64,000 bases of DNA. Source: Elusimicrobiota bacterium. GTDB lineage: Bacteria > Elusimicrobiota > Elusimicrobia > UBA1565 > UBA9628. Under the pieces are notes generated by a model that was not told the DNA's origin, did not search any database, and saw nothing but the letters and a program-made list of their open reading frames with translations. Of this stretch, positions 15,933-23,421 are shown piece by piece; position 1 is the first letter of the stretch; every line of letters starts with the position of its first letter. Both the position numbers and the translations under genes were made by a program. The stretch is from NCBI GenBank assembly GCA_026388095.1, contig JAPLKL010000008.1:31926-95925 (forward strand), read 5' to 3'.

Positions 15933-16793
15933 TTACCTCCCGGCTAGTACGGCGTCGGCGGAGATGATGCTGCGCTTGAGGCCCAGCTCGTCGGCGCTCA
16001 GGCCCAGCGCCAGGCCGAGGATCTGGGTGAAATACACGACGGGCATGTCCACCGCCTCGAACTTGCGGGCGATCTGGTCCTGATAGCCGTCGAGATTGAA
16101 CTGGCAGAGCGGGCAGACCGTGACGATGGCCTCGGCCCCGCGCTTCTTGGCTTCCTTGATGATGATGTAGGCCAGGCGCAGGCCGACCTCGGGCACGGTG
16201 CCCGTGAGGCTGCCGCCGCAGCAACGGGTCTTGAGGGGATAGGTCACGCACTCCGCGCCCGCGGCCTTGATGAGCCTGTCCATGAAGACCGGCTCGTGCT
16301 GGTCGTCGAAGCTCGCGAAGGGCCGCACGATCTGGCAGCCGTAGTAGGGCGCGAACTTGTGGCCCTTGAGCGGGCTCTTGATCCGCTTGGCGATGGCGTC
16401 CAAGCCCACGTCGTTGATCAGCACGTCGAGGGGATGGCGGACCTTGACCTTGCCGTGGTATTCCAAGCCGGCGGCGGCCAGGGCCTTGTCCACCTTGGCC
16501 CGGATCTGCGGATGGTCCTCGAGGCTCTTCTGGGCCTTGTTGAGGCCCAGGTAGCAGGCGCTGCAGGGCGCGATGACGTCGAGCTCCTCGCGCTCCGCGA
16601 TGGCCAGGTTGCGGCCGGCCAACGCGTAGGACTTGGCCTCGTCGACGGACATGTAGGCCGTGGCGCCGCAGCAGTTCCAGTCCTCGATCTCCTTGAGCTC
16701 GACGCCCAGGGCCTTGAACACGGCCAGGAGGGATTCCTCGTAGGCCTTGCCGGTCCCCTTGAGGGAACAGCCGGGGAAATAGAGATATTTCAT
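15933..16793 (-). CDS. hdrB: Heterodisulfide reductase-like subunit HdrB (CCG domains)
   Basis: The ATG at 16793 overlaps the hdrC stop by 4 bases (ATGA), giving 286 residues. Two CCG domains are seen: 'CNCCGATAYMS' with 'CSACYLGL', and 'YGCQIVRP', 'RCCGGSLTG' with 'CPLCQFNLD'. These bind the noncubane [4Fe-4S] clusters that reduce the disulfide in methanogen HdrB. Both signatures are complete, so the protein should be active. The physiological acceptor in this organism is unknown. Confidence 0.94.
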   Translation of the reverse strand: MKYLYFPGCSLKGTGKAYEESLLAVFKALGVELKEIEDWNCCGATAYMSVDEAKSYALAGRNLAIAEREELDVIAPCSACYLGLNKAQKSLEDHPQIRAKVDKALAAAGLEYHGKVKVRHPLDVLINDVGLDAIAKRIKSPLKGHKFAPYYGCQIVRPFASFDDQHEPVFMDRLIKAAGAECVTYPLKTRCCGGSLTGTVPEVGLRLAYIIIKEAKKRGAEAIVTVCPLCQFNLDGYQDQIARKFEAVDMPVVYFTQILGLALGLSADELGLKRSIISADAVLAGR

Positions 16794-17392
16794 CTGGCGA
16801 CCTCCTTCTTTTCCTGCTTGTCTTGGGCGTCGAGGCTGTCGAGGATCTTGCGCAACTCTTCCTTGCGCTGGATGTGCTCGGGCAAAAAGGACATGCGGCC
16901 CGTGCGCATGAGGTTCAAGCCCAGGCCGGTCATGCTCAGGAACTTGAACCAGTTGGTGCGCAGGAACAGGTCGATGACCAGCAAGGTCTCGTTGACGCGG
17001 CCCCACATGAAGATCATGCGGCCGAACTCCTTGGCCAGGACCGGGATGGGGAAGCGCGAGGGATAGACGCCCTCCTGGATGGCCCGGCGCTTCAGCGCGT
17101 ACATGATGTCCGTGACCTGGATCTGCTTGGGGCATTCCACCCGGCAGGCGTAGCAGCTGGCGCACAGCCAGATGGTGAAGGAGCTCAGGACCTCCTTCTT
17201 GAAGCCCTCGCGAGCCAGATTGATGAGCCTACGCGGGGTGTAGTCCATGTACAAGGACAGGGGGCAGGTGGCGCTGCAGACCCCGCACTGGATGCAGTGG
17301 CGCAGGTTCTCGCCGCCGGTCTGGCTGGTCGCCCAGCGGGCGAAGTCGGCGTCGCGATCCGCCTCGTACTTCATCGTCTGAGTCATGGCCAT
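16790..17392 (-). CDS. hdrC: Heterodisulfide reductase-like subunit HdrC (two [4Fe-4S])
   Basis: This is a 200-residue protein with ATG at 17392 and an AGGAGG 7 bases upstream. It carries two ferredoxin motifs, 'CIQCGVCSATCP' and 'CASCYACRVECP', and no transmembrane cytochrome-type segment. It passes electrons from HdrA to HdrB. It is the first gene of the seven-gene operon and is preceded by a promoter and an apparent LysR-type operator. Confidence 0.93.
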   Translation of the reverse strand: MAMTQTMKYEADRDADFARWATSQTGGENLRHCIQCGVCSATCPLSLYMDYTPRRLINLAREGFKKEVLSSFTIWLCASCYACRVECPKQIQVTDIMYALKRRAIQEGVYPSRFPIPVLAKEFGRMIFMWGRVNETLLVIDLFLRTNWFKFLSMTGLGLNLMRTGRMSFLPEHIQRKEELRKILDSLDAQDKQEKKEVAR

Positions 17393-17460
17393 CTCACGTC
17401 CTCCTGGCGCGCGGGCGCGCGCGGCATGACGAACGTCAGCTTCTGAATCTGACCTACATC

Positions 17461-17490
17461 AGTATAAGATTATGGGAGGCCCGGTTGCAA
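17461..17490 (-). promoter_or_regulatory. Promoter of the hdrCBA-mvhDGA operon
   Basis: On the minus strand: TTGCAA (17485-17490), an 18-base spacer and TATACT (17461-17466). Transcription would start near 17454, about 60 bases before the hdrC ATG. Confidence 0.55.
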
Positions 17491-17497
17491 TGACCTA

Positions 17498-17516
17498 CTA
17501 TTAACAAAATTAATAG
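17498..17516. promoter_or_regulatory. LysR-type operator upstream of the hdr promoter
   Basis: CTATTA-N7-TAATAG (CTATTAACAAAATTAATAG) has 7-bp perfect arms and contains the T-N11-A core typical of LysR-family sites. It ends 8 bases above the -35 hexamer. The same half-sites with the same spacing occur at 20444-20462 beside the lysR gene. Confidence 0.6.
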
Positions 17517-17541
17517 GTATGGCGTAAGGATGCGGCGGGCC

Positions 17542-19149
17542 TCAGAGCTTCGGCCCGGCCGCCCGGACCTCGGCCGGGCAGCCCGACTCGAACTTCTTGA
17601 AATTCTCGACGAAACGGGCCGCCAGCTCCCGGTACTTCTGCGCGTAGCGGGCCTGGTCGGGCCAGGAGTCCGAGGGGTTGAGCACCCCGGCCGGAATGCC
17701 CTCGCAGGCCTTGGGCACGCCGAAGCCGAACACCGGGTCCGCGGCGAACTGCGCGTCCCGGAGCCGGCCGCTGAGCACCGCGTCGAGCAGGCCGCGCGTG
17801 TGGCGGATGCTGATGCGCTGGCCCACGCCGTAGGGGCCGCCGACCCAGCCCGTGTTGACCAGCCAGCAGGTGGCGCCGTGATCGAGGACCTTGCGCTTGA
17901 GCAGGTCCGCGTAGACCGCCGGGTGCTGGACCATGAAAGGAGCGCCGAAGCAGGTGCTGAAGGTCGGCTGCGGCTCCTTGCCCAGCCCGGCCTCGGTCCC
18001 CGCCACCTTCGAGGTGTACCCGGAGATGAACTGGTAGAGCGCCTGGTCCGGCGTGAGCTTGGCGATGGGCGGCAGGACGCCGAAGGCGTCGCAGGTCAGG
18101 AAGATGATGTTGCGGGGATGCCCGCCGGTCTTCTCCGGCACGGCGTTGGCGATGAAGTCCAGGGGATAGGAGGCCCGGGTGTTCTCGGTGCGGGACTCGT
18201 CGTCAAGGTCGATGAGCCTGGTCACCGGGTCGAAGGGCACGTTCTCCAGGATGGCTCCGAAGCGCCGGATGGCCGAAGTGATCTGCGGCTCGGCCTTGGG
18301 CGAGAGGCGGATGACCTTGGCGTAGCAGCCGTCCTCGAAGTTGAAGACGCCCGCGTCACTCCAGCCGTGCTCGTCGTCGCCGATGAGCCGGCGCTGGGGG
18401 TCCGCGGAAAGGGTGGTCTTGCCCGTGCCCGAGAGTCCGAAGAAGAGCGCCGCGTCGTCGTCCGGGCCGATGTTGGCGGAGCAGTGCATGGGGAGCACGC
18501 CTTTCAGCGGCAGCAGGTAGTTCAGGATGGAGAAGACGGACTTCTTGATCTCGCCGCCGTAGCCCGTGCCGCCGATGAGGCAAAGGCGCTGGGAGAAGTC
18601 GACCAGGATGAAAGTGCCTGACCTGGTCCCGTCCACCTTGGGATCGGCCTGGAACGACGGGACAGCCACGACCGTGAACTCCGGCACGAAGCGCCGGTAT
18701 TCCTCGCTGCTGGCCGGCTTGATGAGCATGTTGCGCGCGAAAAGGCTGTGCCAGGCGCGCTCCGTGACGATCCGCGCCGGGAGCCGGTAGTCGGGATCAG
18801 CCCCGCCGTAACAGTCCTGCACGAAGAGGTCGCGGCCCTGCAGATAGCCTTGTAGCCGCTTGTAGAGACCGTTGAACTTGTCCTGGTCGAAAGGCCGGTT
18901 GTATTCCCCCCACCAGACCTTGCCCGCGGTGGTCGGCTCCTTGACGATGAACTTGTCGTTGGCGGAGCGCCCGGTGTGCCTGCCGGTGTCTACCAGCAGG
19001 GCGCCCATGTGCGACAGGCGGCCCTCCTTACGGGAGATGGCCTCTTCGTAGAGCGCCGAGGGGGACAGGTTCCAATAGACATTCCGGAGGCCCTGGAACC
19101 CTTGCTTTTCCAGTCCATGCTCGCTCTTGACGTCCAGGATGTCTTTCAT
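17542..19149 (-). CDS. pckA: Phosphoenolpyruvate carboxykinase (ATP)
   Basis: The ATG at 19149 overlaps the aminotransferase TGA by 4 bases, giving 535 residues, the normal length for the ATP-dependent family. The kinase motifs are complete: 'GLSGTGKTTLSADP' (P-loop), 'IGDDEHGWSD' (metal-binding), 'NTRASYPL' and 'GTGYGGEIKKS'. The enzyme interconverts oxaloacetate and phosphoenolpyruvate, linking C4 acids to glycolysis or gluconeogenesis. It is co-transcribed with the aminotransferase that can supply or use oxaloacetate. The hdr promoter lies directly downstream. Confidence 0.95.
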   Translation of the reverse strand: MKDILDVKSEHGLEKQGFQGLRNVYWNLSPSALYEEAISRKEGRLSHMGALLVDTGRHTGRSANDKFIVKEPTTAGKVWWGEYNRPFDQDKFNGLYKRLQGYLQGRDLFVQDCYGGADPDYRLPARIVTERAWHSLFARNMLIKPASSEEYRRFVPEFTVVAVPSFQADPKVDGTRSGTFILVDFSQRLCLIGGTGYGGEIKKSVFSILNYLLPLKGVLPMHCSANIGPDDDAALFFGLSGTGKTTLSADPQRRLIGDDEHGWSDAGVFNFEDGCYAKVIRLSPKAEPQITSAIRRFGAILENVPFDPVTRLIDLDDESRTENTRASYPLDFIANAVPEKTGGHPRNIIFLTCDAFGVLPPIAKLTPDQALYQFISGYTSKVAGTEAGLGKEPQPTFSTCFGAPFMVQHPAVYADLLKRKVLDHGATCWLVNTGWVGGPYGVGQRISIRHTRGLLDAVLSGRLRDAQFAADPVFGFGVPKACEGIPAGVLNPSDSWPDQARYAQKYRELAARFVENFKKFESGCPAEVRAAGPKL

Positions 19150-20363
19150 AGCCAGTCCCTCACGACCGTCTTGGTCCCGATGCGGATCTCCTTGGGGGCC
19201 TTGGGATCTAGCGCCCATCTGATGCGGGCGACGCCCTCGGTGATGTCCTGGGCCGTGGTGCAGTAGCTCAGGCGCAGATGCCCCTCCATGCCGAACTCAT
19301 TGCCCGGGACCGTGACCACCAGAGCCTTCTCCAGCAGCAGGCGCGCCAGGGCCGCCGAATCCTCGGAATAGGCCCGGAAGTCGGGCAGGCAGTAGAAGGT
19401 CCCGGCCGGCCGGGAGACCTTGAGCCCCGGGATTGAGGCCAGCTCCCGTAGCATGACGTCCCGGTTGCCCTGCAAGGCGGCGCGCAGGGCCTCCAGGTCG
19501 GTCGCCGGGCCGTTCAAAGCGCCAACGGCTGCGGCCTGCAGCAGGCCCGAGGTGCAGGAGACCGTCTGCGCCTGGATGTTGGCCAGGACCTTCACCACGG
19601 CTTGGGGGGCCACGGCCCAGCCGATGCGGAAGCCCGTCATGCCGTAGAGCTTGGAGATGCCGTTGATGGAGATGATCTTGGTGGACTCCGGGTCCCGGTC
19701 CGTGGACTTGTAGGGCGATGCCGGCACCGTGCCGTCGAAGACCAGCTTGTGGTAGATGTCGTCCGAGATGTAGGCGAGGCCGCGCTCCTCGCAGAGGCGC
19801 ACCAGGCCCGCGATGAGCGCCTCGGGGTAGACGGCCCCGGAGGGGTTGTTGGGGGAATTGACGATGACGGCCTTGGTCTTCGGGCTAACCGCGGCCGCGA
19901 TGTCCTGGAGCCTCGGGATGAAGCCGCCCTCCGGCGGCCGTACGATGACGGGCACGCCGCGCACCATCTTGATCATCTCCGGATAGCTCACCCAGTAGGG
20001 CGCCAGGACCACGACCTCGTCGCCGGGGTCGAGCAAAGCGAAGAGCACGTTGAAGAGCGCGCCCTTGGCCCCGTCGCAGACGATGACATTGCCCGGCCCC
20101 ACGGTCCAGCCGTAGTTCTCCGCCGTGTAGCGGACGATGGCCTGCTTGAGCGCGGGCACGCCCGAGGTGGGCGTGTACTTGACGTCGCCGCTCTCCAGCT
20201 TGGCGGCGCAGGCCTGCGCCGCGCTGCGGGGCGCCTTGTTCTTGGGCTCGCCGCCGCCCAGGTGGATGACGGCCTCGCCCTTCTCCCGGAGGGCCCGGGC
20301 GGTCTCGTTGAGGCTCAAGGTGGGCGATTCGGCGATGGCTCTGGCGAGTGCGCTGAGGCTCAT
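19146..20363 (-). CDS. Class I pyridoxal-phosphate aminotransferase (aspartate aminotransferase-like)
   Basis: The chosen start is the ATG at 20363 (MSLSALARAIAES), with GGAGG 10 bases upstream; the frame extends to 20399 but without a better start. It has 405 residues. Motifs: 'GGGEPKNKAP' at the N-terminus, 'NSPNNPSGAVYP', and 'INGISKLYGMTGFRIGWA', in which the Lys binds PLP. It probably exchanges amino groups between aspartate (or another amino acid) and 2-oxoglutarate. The overlap with pckA suggests a joint role in oxaloacetate supply. The exact substrate cannot be read from the motifs. Confidence 0.9.
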   Translation of the reverse strand: MSLSALARAIAESPTLSLNETARALREKGEAVIHLGGGEPKNKAPRSAAQACAAKLESGDVKYTPTSGVPALKQAIVRYTAENYGWTVGPGNVIVCDGAKGALFNVLFALLDPGDEVVVLAPYWVSYPEMIKMVRGVPVIVRPPEGGFIPRLQDIAAAVSPKTKAVIVNSPNNPSGAVYPEALIAGLVRLCEERGLAYISDDIYHKLVFDGTVPASPYKSTDRDPESTKIISINGISKLYGMTGFRIGWAVAPQAVVKVLANIQAQTVSCTSGLLQAAAVGALNGPATDLEALRAALQGNRDVMLRELASIPGLKVSRPAGTFYCLPDFRAYSEDSAALARLLLEKALVVTVPGNEFGMEGHLRLSYCTTAQDITEGVARIRWALDPKAPKEIRIGTKTVVRDWL

Positions 20364-20394
20364 GGGGCGGGGTCCTCCGTGATGGTCTGGCCCC

Positions 20395-20400
20395 ATCATA
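20395..20400 (-). promoter_or_regulatory. -10 element for the aminotransferase-pckA operon
   Basis: The minus-strand TATGAT has no good -35, as expected for an activator-dependent promoter. The predicted start (about 20388) would place the palindrome at 20444-20462 centred near -65, the usual site for a LysR-type regulator. Confidence 0.4.
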
Positions 20401-20443
20401 ACATGGACTGGCCCGCCCTGGGAATCGAATCCTACTTATGCCC

Positions 20444-20462
20444 CTATTAGACGCTCTAATAG
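20444..20462. promoter_or_regulatory. LysR-type operator between lysR and the aminotransferase gene
   Basis: CTATTAGACGCTCTAATAG has perfect 8-bp arms around a 3-base centre. It contains TTA-N7-TAA (T-N11-A). It would cover the -35 to -17 region of the lysR promoter (-10 TAGAAT at 20468-20473) and sit near -65 of the divergent operon. Confidence 0.65.
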
Positions 20463-20467
20463 TTTGA

Positions 20468-20473
20468 TAGAAT
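20468..20473 (+). promoter_or_regulatory. -10 element of lysR (probably leaderless mRNA)
   Basis: TAGAAT lies only 7 bases before the ATG at 20481, so transcription would start at or next to the start codon. No Shine-Dalgarno is present. Confidence 0.45.
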
Positions 20474-20480
20474 CGGACTC

Positions 20481-21368
20481 ATGCATCTAGAATCTCTGCG
20501 CATCTTCCGGGACCTCATCGAGACCGGGAGCTTCTCCAAGGCGGCCGAGCTCAACTACCTCACCCAGTCGGCGGTGAGCCAGCAGCTCAAACACCTGGAA
20601 AAATCCGTGGGCCGCCCCCTGTTGGACCGCGGCAGCCGCCAGCTCAAGCTGACCCCCGCGGGACGGATCTTCTACCGCACGGCCAAACGCATCGTGGCGG
20701 CCTACGAGGACATCACGGCGCGCATCCATTCCGCCGCGCCGGAATCCGACCAGCGGCTGCGCATCGCGGCCATCTACAGCGTGGGCACCTACGTGCTCCA
20801 GCGCTATCTGAAGGATTTCCTGCGGCGTCATCCCGAGGTCAAGGTGGAGGTGGACTACCAGAAAGCCAGCCGCATCTGCGACGACATCCTGCGCGGCCGG
20901 GCGGACCTGAGCATCATGGCCTATCCGGTCAAGCGCCGGGACCTGCAGACCATCCCCCTCTCCGAGGAGGAGCTGGTCCTGGCCCTGCCCAAGCTCCATC
21001 CCCTGGCCCGGCAGGAGACGGTCAGCCTGGGCGACCTGGCGGGGCAGGATTTCGTCGCCTTCGACCGGGGCACCCCCACGCGCAAGGCCCTGGACAAGGT
21101 CCTGCGCGCGGCCAAGGTGCGGCCGAAGGTGCGCATGGAGTTCGACAACATCGAGACCATCAAGAGCGCGGTGTCCAGCGGCATGGGAGTCGCCATCGTG
21201 CCGGAGGCGACGGTGGCGGCCGAAGCCAAGGCGGGCAGCCTCTGCGTGCGCCGGTTCACGAATCACAAGCTCACCAGGCCCCTGGGGGTCCTGGTGCGCA
21301 AGACGCGGCGCGAGAACCGGGCCGTGCGGACCTTCCTCAAGCACCTCAGCGGCGTCCACGCCCGCTAA
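20481..21368 (+). CDS. LysR-type transcriptional regulator (CysL/CbbR-like)
   Basis: This is a 295-residue protein with ATG at 20481. An N-terminal winged helix-turn-helix is clear: 'FRDLIETGSFSKAAELNYLTQSAVSQQLKHLE', followed by 'RGSRQLKLTPAGRIFYRTAKRIV'. The periplasmic-binding-like effector domain follows from about residue 90. It is divergent from the aminotransferase-pckA operon, with a shared palindrome between them, the standard arrangement for autoregulation and activation of a neighbour. The TTA-N7-TAA half-sites match the spacing described for CbbR-type regulators. The effector is unknown; a redox or C3/C4 metabolite is plausible from the targets. Confidence 0.9.
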   Translation: MHLESLRIFRDLIETGSFSKAAELNYLTQSAVSQQLKHLEKSVGRPLLDRGSRQLKLTPAGRIFYRTAKRIVAAYEDITARIHSAAPESDQRLRIAAIYSVGTYVLQRYLKDFLRRHPEVKVEVDYQKASRICDDILRGRADLSIMAYPVKRRDLQTIPLSEEELVLALPKLHPLARQETVSLGDLAGQDFVAFDRGTPTRKALDKVLRAAKVRPKVRMEFDNIETIKSAVSSGMGVAIVPEATVAAEAKAGSLCVRRFTNHKLTRPLGVLVRKTRRENRAVRTFLKHLSGVHAR

Positions 21369-21380
21369 GGACGCAGAGCG

Positions 21381-21399
21381 GGCGAGCCTTCGGCTCGCC
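21381..21399. terminator. Hairpin with UUCG-type loop between convergent genes
   Basis: GGCGAGCC-TTC-GGCTCGCC is a perfect 8-bp stem, 13 bases after the lysR stop and 15 bases before the convergent stop. There is no T-run on either side, so termination is inferred only. Confidence 0.35.
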
Positions 21400-21413
21400 A
21401 GTTCGGGGAGGGG

Positions 21414-22019
21414 CTAGACCTCGATGGTCCGGCCCATGGTGAGGAGCTCGGCGCTGATGTTTTTCCAGCGCTTCTGGACTTGGGGGTCGGCGGGCGGTAG
21501 GCTTTCCTGGTGCACGCTCTTATCATCCACCACCGCGAGGCCCTGGGGCGTGATGGCCAGGATCTTCGCCGTGACCCGCTTGACGGACTGCAGCTTCCCG
21601 TCCAGAGAGACGATATAGGTGTAGCGTTCCAGCGCCCCGGTGCCGTCCGCCTGCGGCCGGACCGACTCCTCCACTCCCTCGAGGTGGCTGAAATAGCGCC
21701 GGTAGACGAGGTCCCGCATCATTCCTTCTTCCTGCGGCGGGCCCGCCACCTCAACCAAGGTCACCTGCAAAGTCCTCGCGCCTCCGTCCGGCGTCTCCTG
21801 GGAACGAACATAGGCCGGCCCGTCCTTGGCCAGGCGGTCGAAAAGCTTCTGCACCGGGGCCTTGTCCACCGGCGCCGGAGCCTTCTGGTCCTTGAATTTG
21901 GAGACCGAATCCTTGACGTCCTGGAGCCCGGCGGTGTCGAGGCTGAATTCGGCGGCGGAGAGAGGGGAGACGGCGATCGCGGCGAGCGCGGCGGCTGCGG
22001 CCAGGAGGATCTTGTTCAT
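21414..22019 (-). CDS. Secreted protein of unknown function
   Basis: This is a 201-residue protein with ATG at 22019 and a signal peptide, MNKILLAAAAALAAIAVSPLSA, cleaved before AEFSLD. The mature part has a charged helical start (QDVKDSVSKFKDQK) and several beta-strand-like stretches (ARTLQVTLVEVAG, ERYTYIVSLDGKLQSVKRVTAKI). No family is recognised. The 463-base region upstream of it is occupied almost entirely by the MITE-like element, so its promoter probably lies inside or beside that element. Confidence 0.65.
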   Translation of the reverse strand: MNKILLAAAAALAAIAVSPLSAAEFSLDTAGLQDVKDSVSKFKDQKAPAPVDKAPVQKLFDRLAKDGPAYVRSQETPDGGARTLQVTLVEVAGPPQEEGMMRDLVYRRYFSHLEGVEESVRPQADGTGALERYTYIVSLDGKLQSVKRVTAKILAITPQGLAVVDDKSVHQESLPPADPQVQKRWKNISAELLTMGRTIEV

Positions 22020-22095
22020 GCTCCTAGTTTAGCCGTGCCGGAGCCGGGAGGACAGTGCCTTCAGGCCCAACGCCTCGGGCCGGAGGGCCTAGGCC

Positions 22096-22479
22096 CAATG
22101 CCGGTCACTTAAGGTCCGCTTCCGTCGGCCGCTGCCGTTAAGACCCTCGGAACCCCGTAGGGGTTCCGAGGCCGGCGCGACGATATTCCTCTGTCGCGCC
22201 GACCCTATGAGGATTCTGAGTGCTGGGTCACTTCGCGCGCGGCTCGTGGCGCCATGCGCCGCGAGAGCAGGAAGAGAGAGTATTGGGCCGAAGTCTCGGT
22301 GATCTGGATGGCGACCTGAAATACTGATTATATTTATGGAATAACGATAAATTTAGCAATACCTCCAGCGCTGGAGGTGGAGGGGCTAGAAGTGATGGGA
22401 AAATATGAAAAATTGGCACATCAAGTCGCCGTCTTTCGTCATAGCACAAAAACTGCGTGCCGCTAAGTGACCGGCATTG
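22096..22479 (+). mobile_element. MITE-like non-coding element, copy 1 (384 bp)
   Basis: The ends are perfect 16-bp inverted repeats, CAATGCCGGTCACTTA and TAAGTGACCGGCATTG. It is flanked on both sides by the direct repeat GGCCTAGGCC (22086-22095 and 22480-22489). Internal structures: a perfect 12-bp hairpin (22145-22171), a 9-bp hairpin (22173-22201) and an 18-bp palindrome ACCTCCAGCGCTGGAGGT (22361-22378). No coding potential is convincing. A second copy lies at 59962-60392: the first ~130 bp and last ~70 bp are identical, and the middle differs by substitutions and a 47-bp indel. The right end is 3 bases below the stop codon of the pseudouridine synthase gene. It fills the otherwise geneless interval 22020-22482. 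Confidence 0.8.
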
Positions 22480-22482
22480 GGC

Positions 22483-23421
22483 CTAGGCCTTCCGGCAGGC
22501 GGCCCAGAACCGCCGCATGTCCTCGGGGACCCGGGCCAGGAACCGGACCGGCCGGGCCGTGGCGGGATGCGCGAATTCGATCTTGTAGGCGTGCAGCATG
22601 AGCCGCGGCGGCACGGGCTCTCCCGACCGCGGCCTGTCGAACTCCTGGTCTCCCATCACCGGATGGCCCAGGAGGTCAAGATGCACCCGGATCTGATGAG
22701 TCCGGCCGGTCAAAGGCAGGGCCTCCACCCAGGCCCCGGCCGCGCACGACTCCAGGACGGAAAAACCGGTCGACGCCTCCTTGCCGAAAGGCGTGGCGAT
22801 GATCCGCCGATGCCCCGGCTTGCGGCCCACCGGCGCCTCCACGCTGGCCCGCTTCTCCAACCACTGGCCCCGCACCACCGCGCGGTAGGTCTTGGAGACC
22901 TCCCGGTCCTTGAACTCGCCGATCAAGGCCTCCGAGGCGGCCGGAGTCTTGGCCACGAGCAGGACCCCGCTCGTGCACCGGTCGAGGCGATGCACGATGC
23001 CGCAGCGGGGCGTGCCGGCCGCGCTGATGCCCGGGCGCTGCCGCAGCAGGATGCCGGCGAGATTGGGCTCCGTCTCGCAGAGCGCCGCCTCGGGCGCCGC
23101 GAGCCAGCTGGCGCCCAACGGGTGCATGAGCAGGCCCGCCGGCTTGTTGAGGACCAGCAGCGCGCGGTCCTCATGGAGCACCCAGTCCGAGAACCTCCCG
23201 TAGGGTTCGGCCCACTCCGGGGCCGGGAACTCGACGGCCACGGCCTCCCCGACGTGCAGGCGCCGGTCGGCGTCGGCGAGCTCGCCGCCCACCCGCACCG
23301 CGCCCAGCGCGATCAGCCTCTTGAGATGGCTGCGGCTCAGATGAGGGAAATGCCCGGCCAGGAACAGATCCAGCCGCTGGCGCGGGGTTTCCGCGACGAA
23401 GGACTCCGGGACTTGTCTCAT
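22483..23421 (-). CDS. RluD/RluC-family 23S rRNA pseudouridine synthase
   Basis: The ATG at 23421 overlaps the stop of the second lgt gene by 4 bases, giving 312 residues. An N-terminal S4 RNA-binding domain (QRLDLFLAGHFPHLSRSHLKRLI) is followed by the catalytic motif 'GIVHRLDRCTSGVLLVAKT', in which the Asp is the nucleophile, and 'LTGRTHQIRVHLDLLGHPVMGD'. It isomerises uridines in large-subunit rRNA or possibly tRNA; the exact site cannot be assigned. The final codons CGG AAG GCC TAG form part of the target sequence of the adjacent mobile-like element. Confidence 0.9.
   Translation of the reverse strand: MRQVPESFVAETPRQRLDLFLAGHFPHLSRSHLKRLIALGAVRVGGELADADRRLHVGEAVAVEFPAPEWAEPYGRFSDWVLHEDRALLVLNKPAGLLMHPLGASWLAAPEAALCETEPNLAGILLRQRPGISAAGTPRCGIVHRLDRCTSGVLLVAKTPAASEALIGEFKDREVSKTYRAVVRGQWLEKRASVEAPVGRKPGHRRIIATPFGKEASTGFSVLESCAAGAWVEALPLTGRTHQIRVHLDLLGHPVMGDQEFDRPRSGEPVPPRLMLHAYKIEFAHPATARPVRFLARVPEDMRRFWAACRKA

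Noticed and set aside
22228..22449. 73-codon minus-strand frame in the MITE-like element
   Set aside because: Its composition is not protein-like and it overlaps the palindrome and structured region; the copy-2 element does not keep an equivalent frame.
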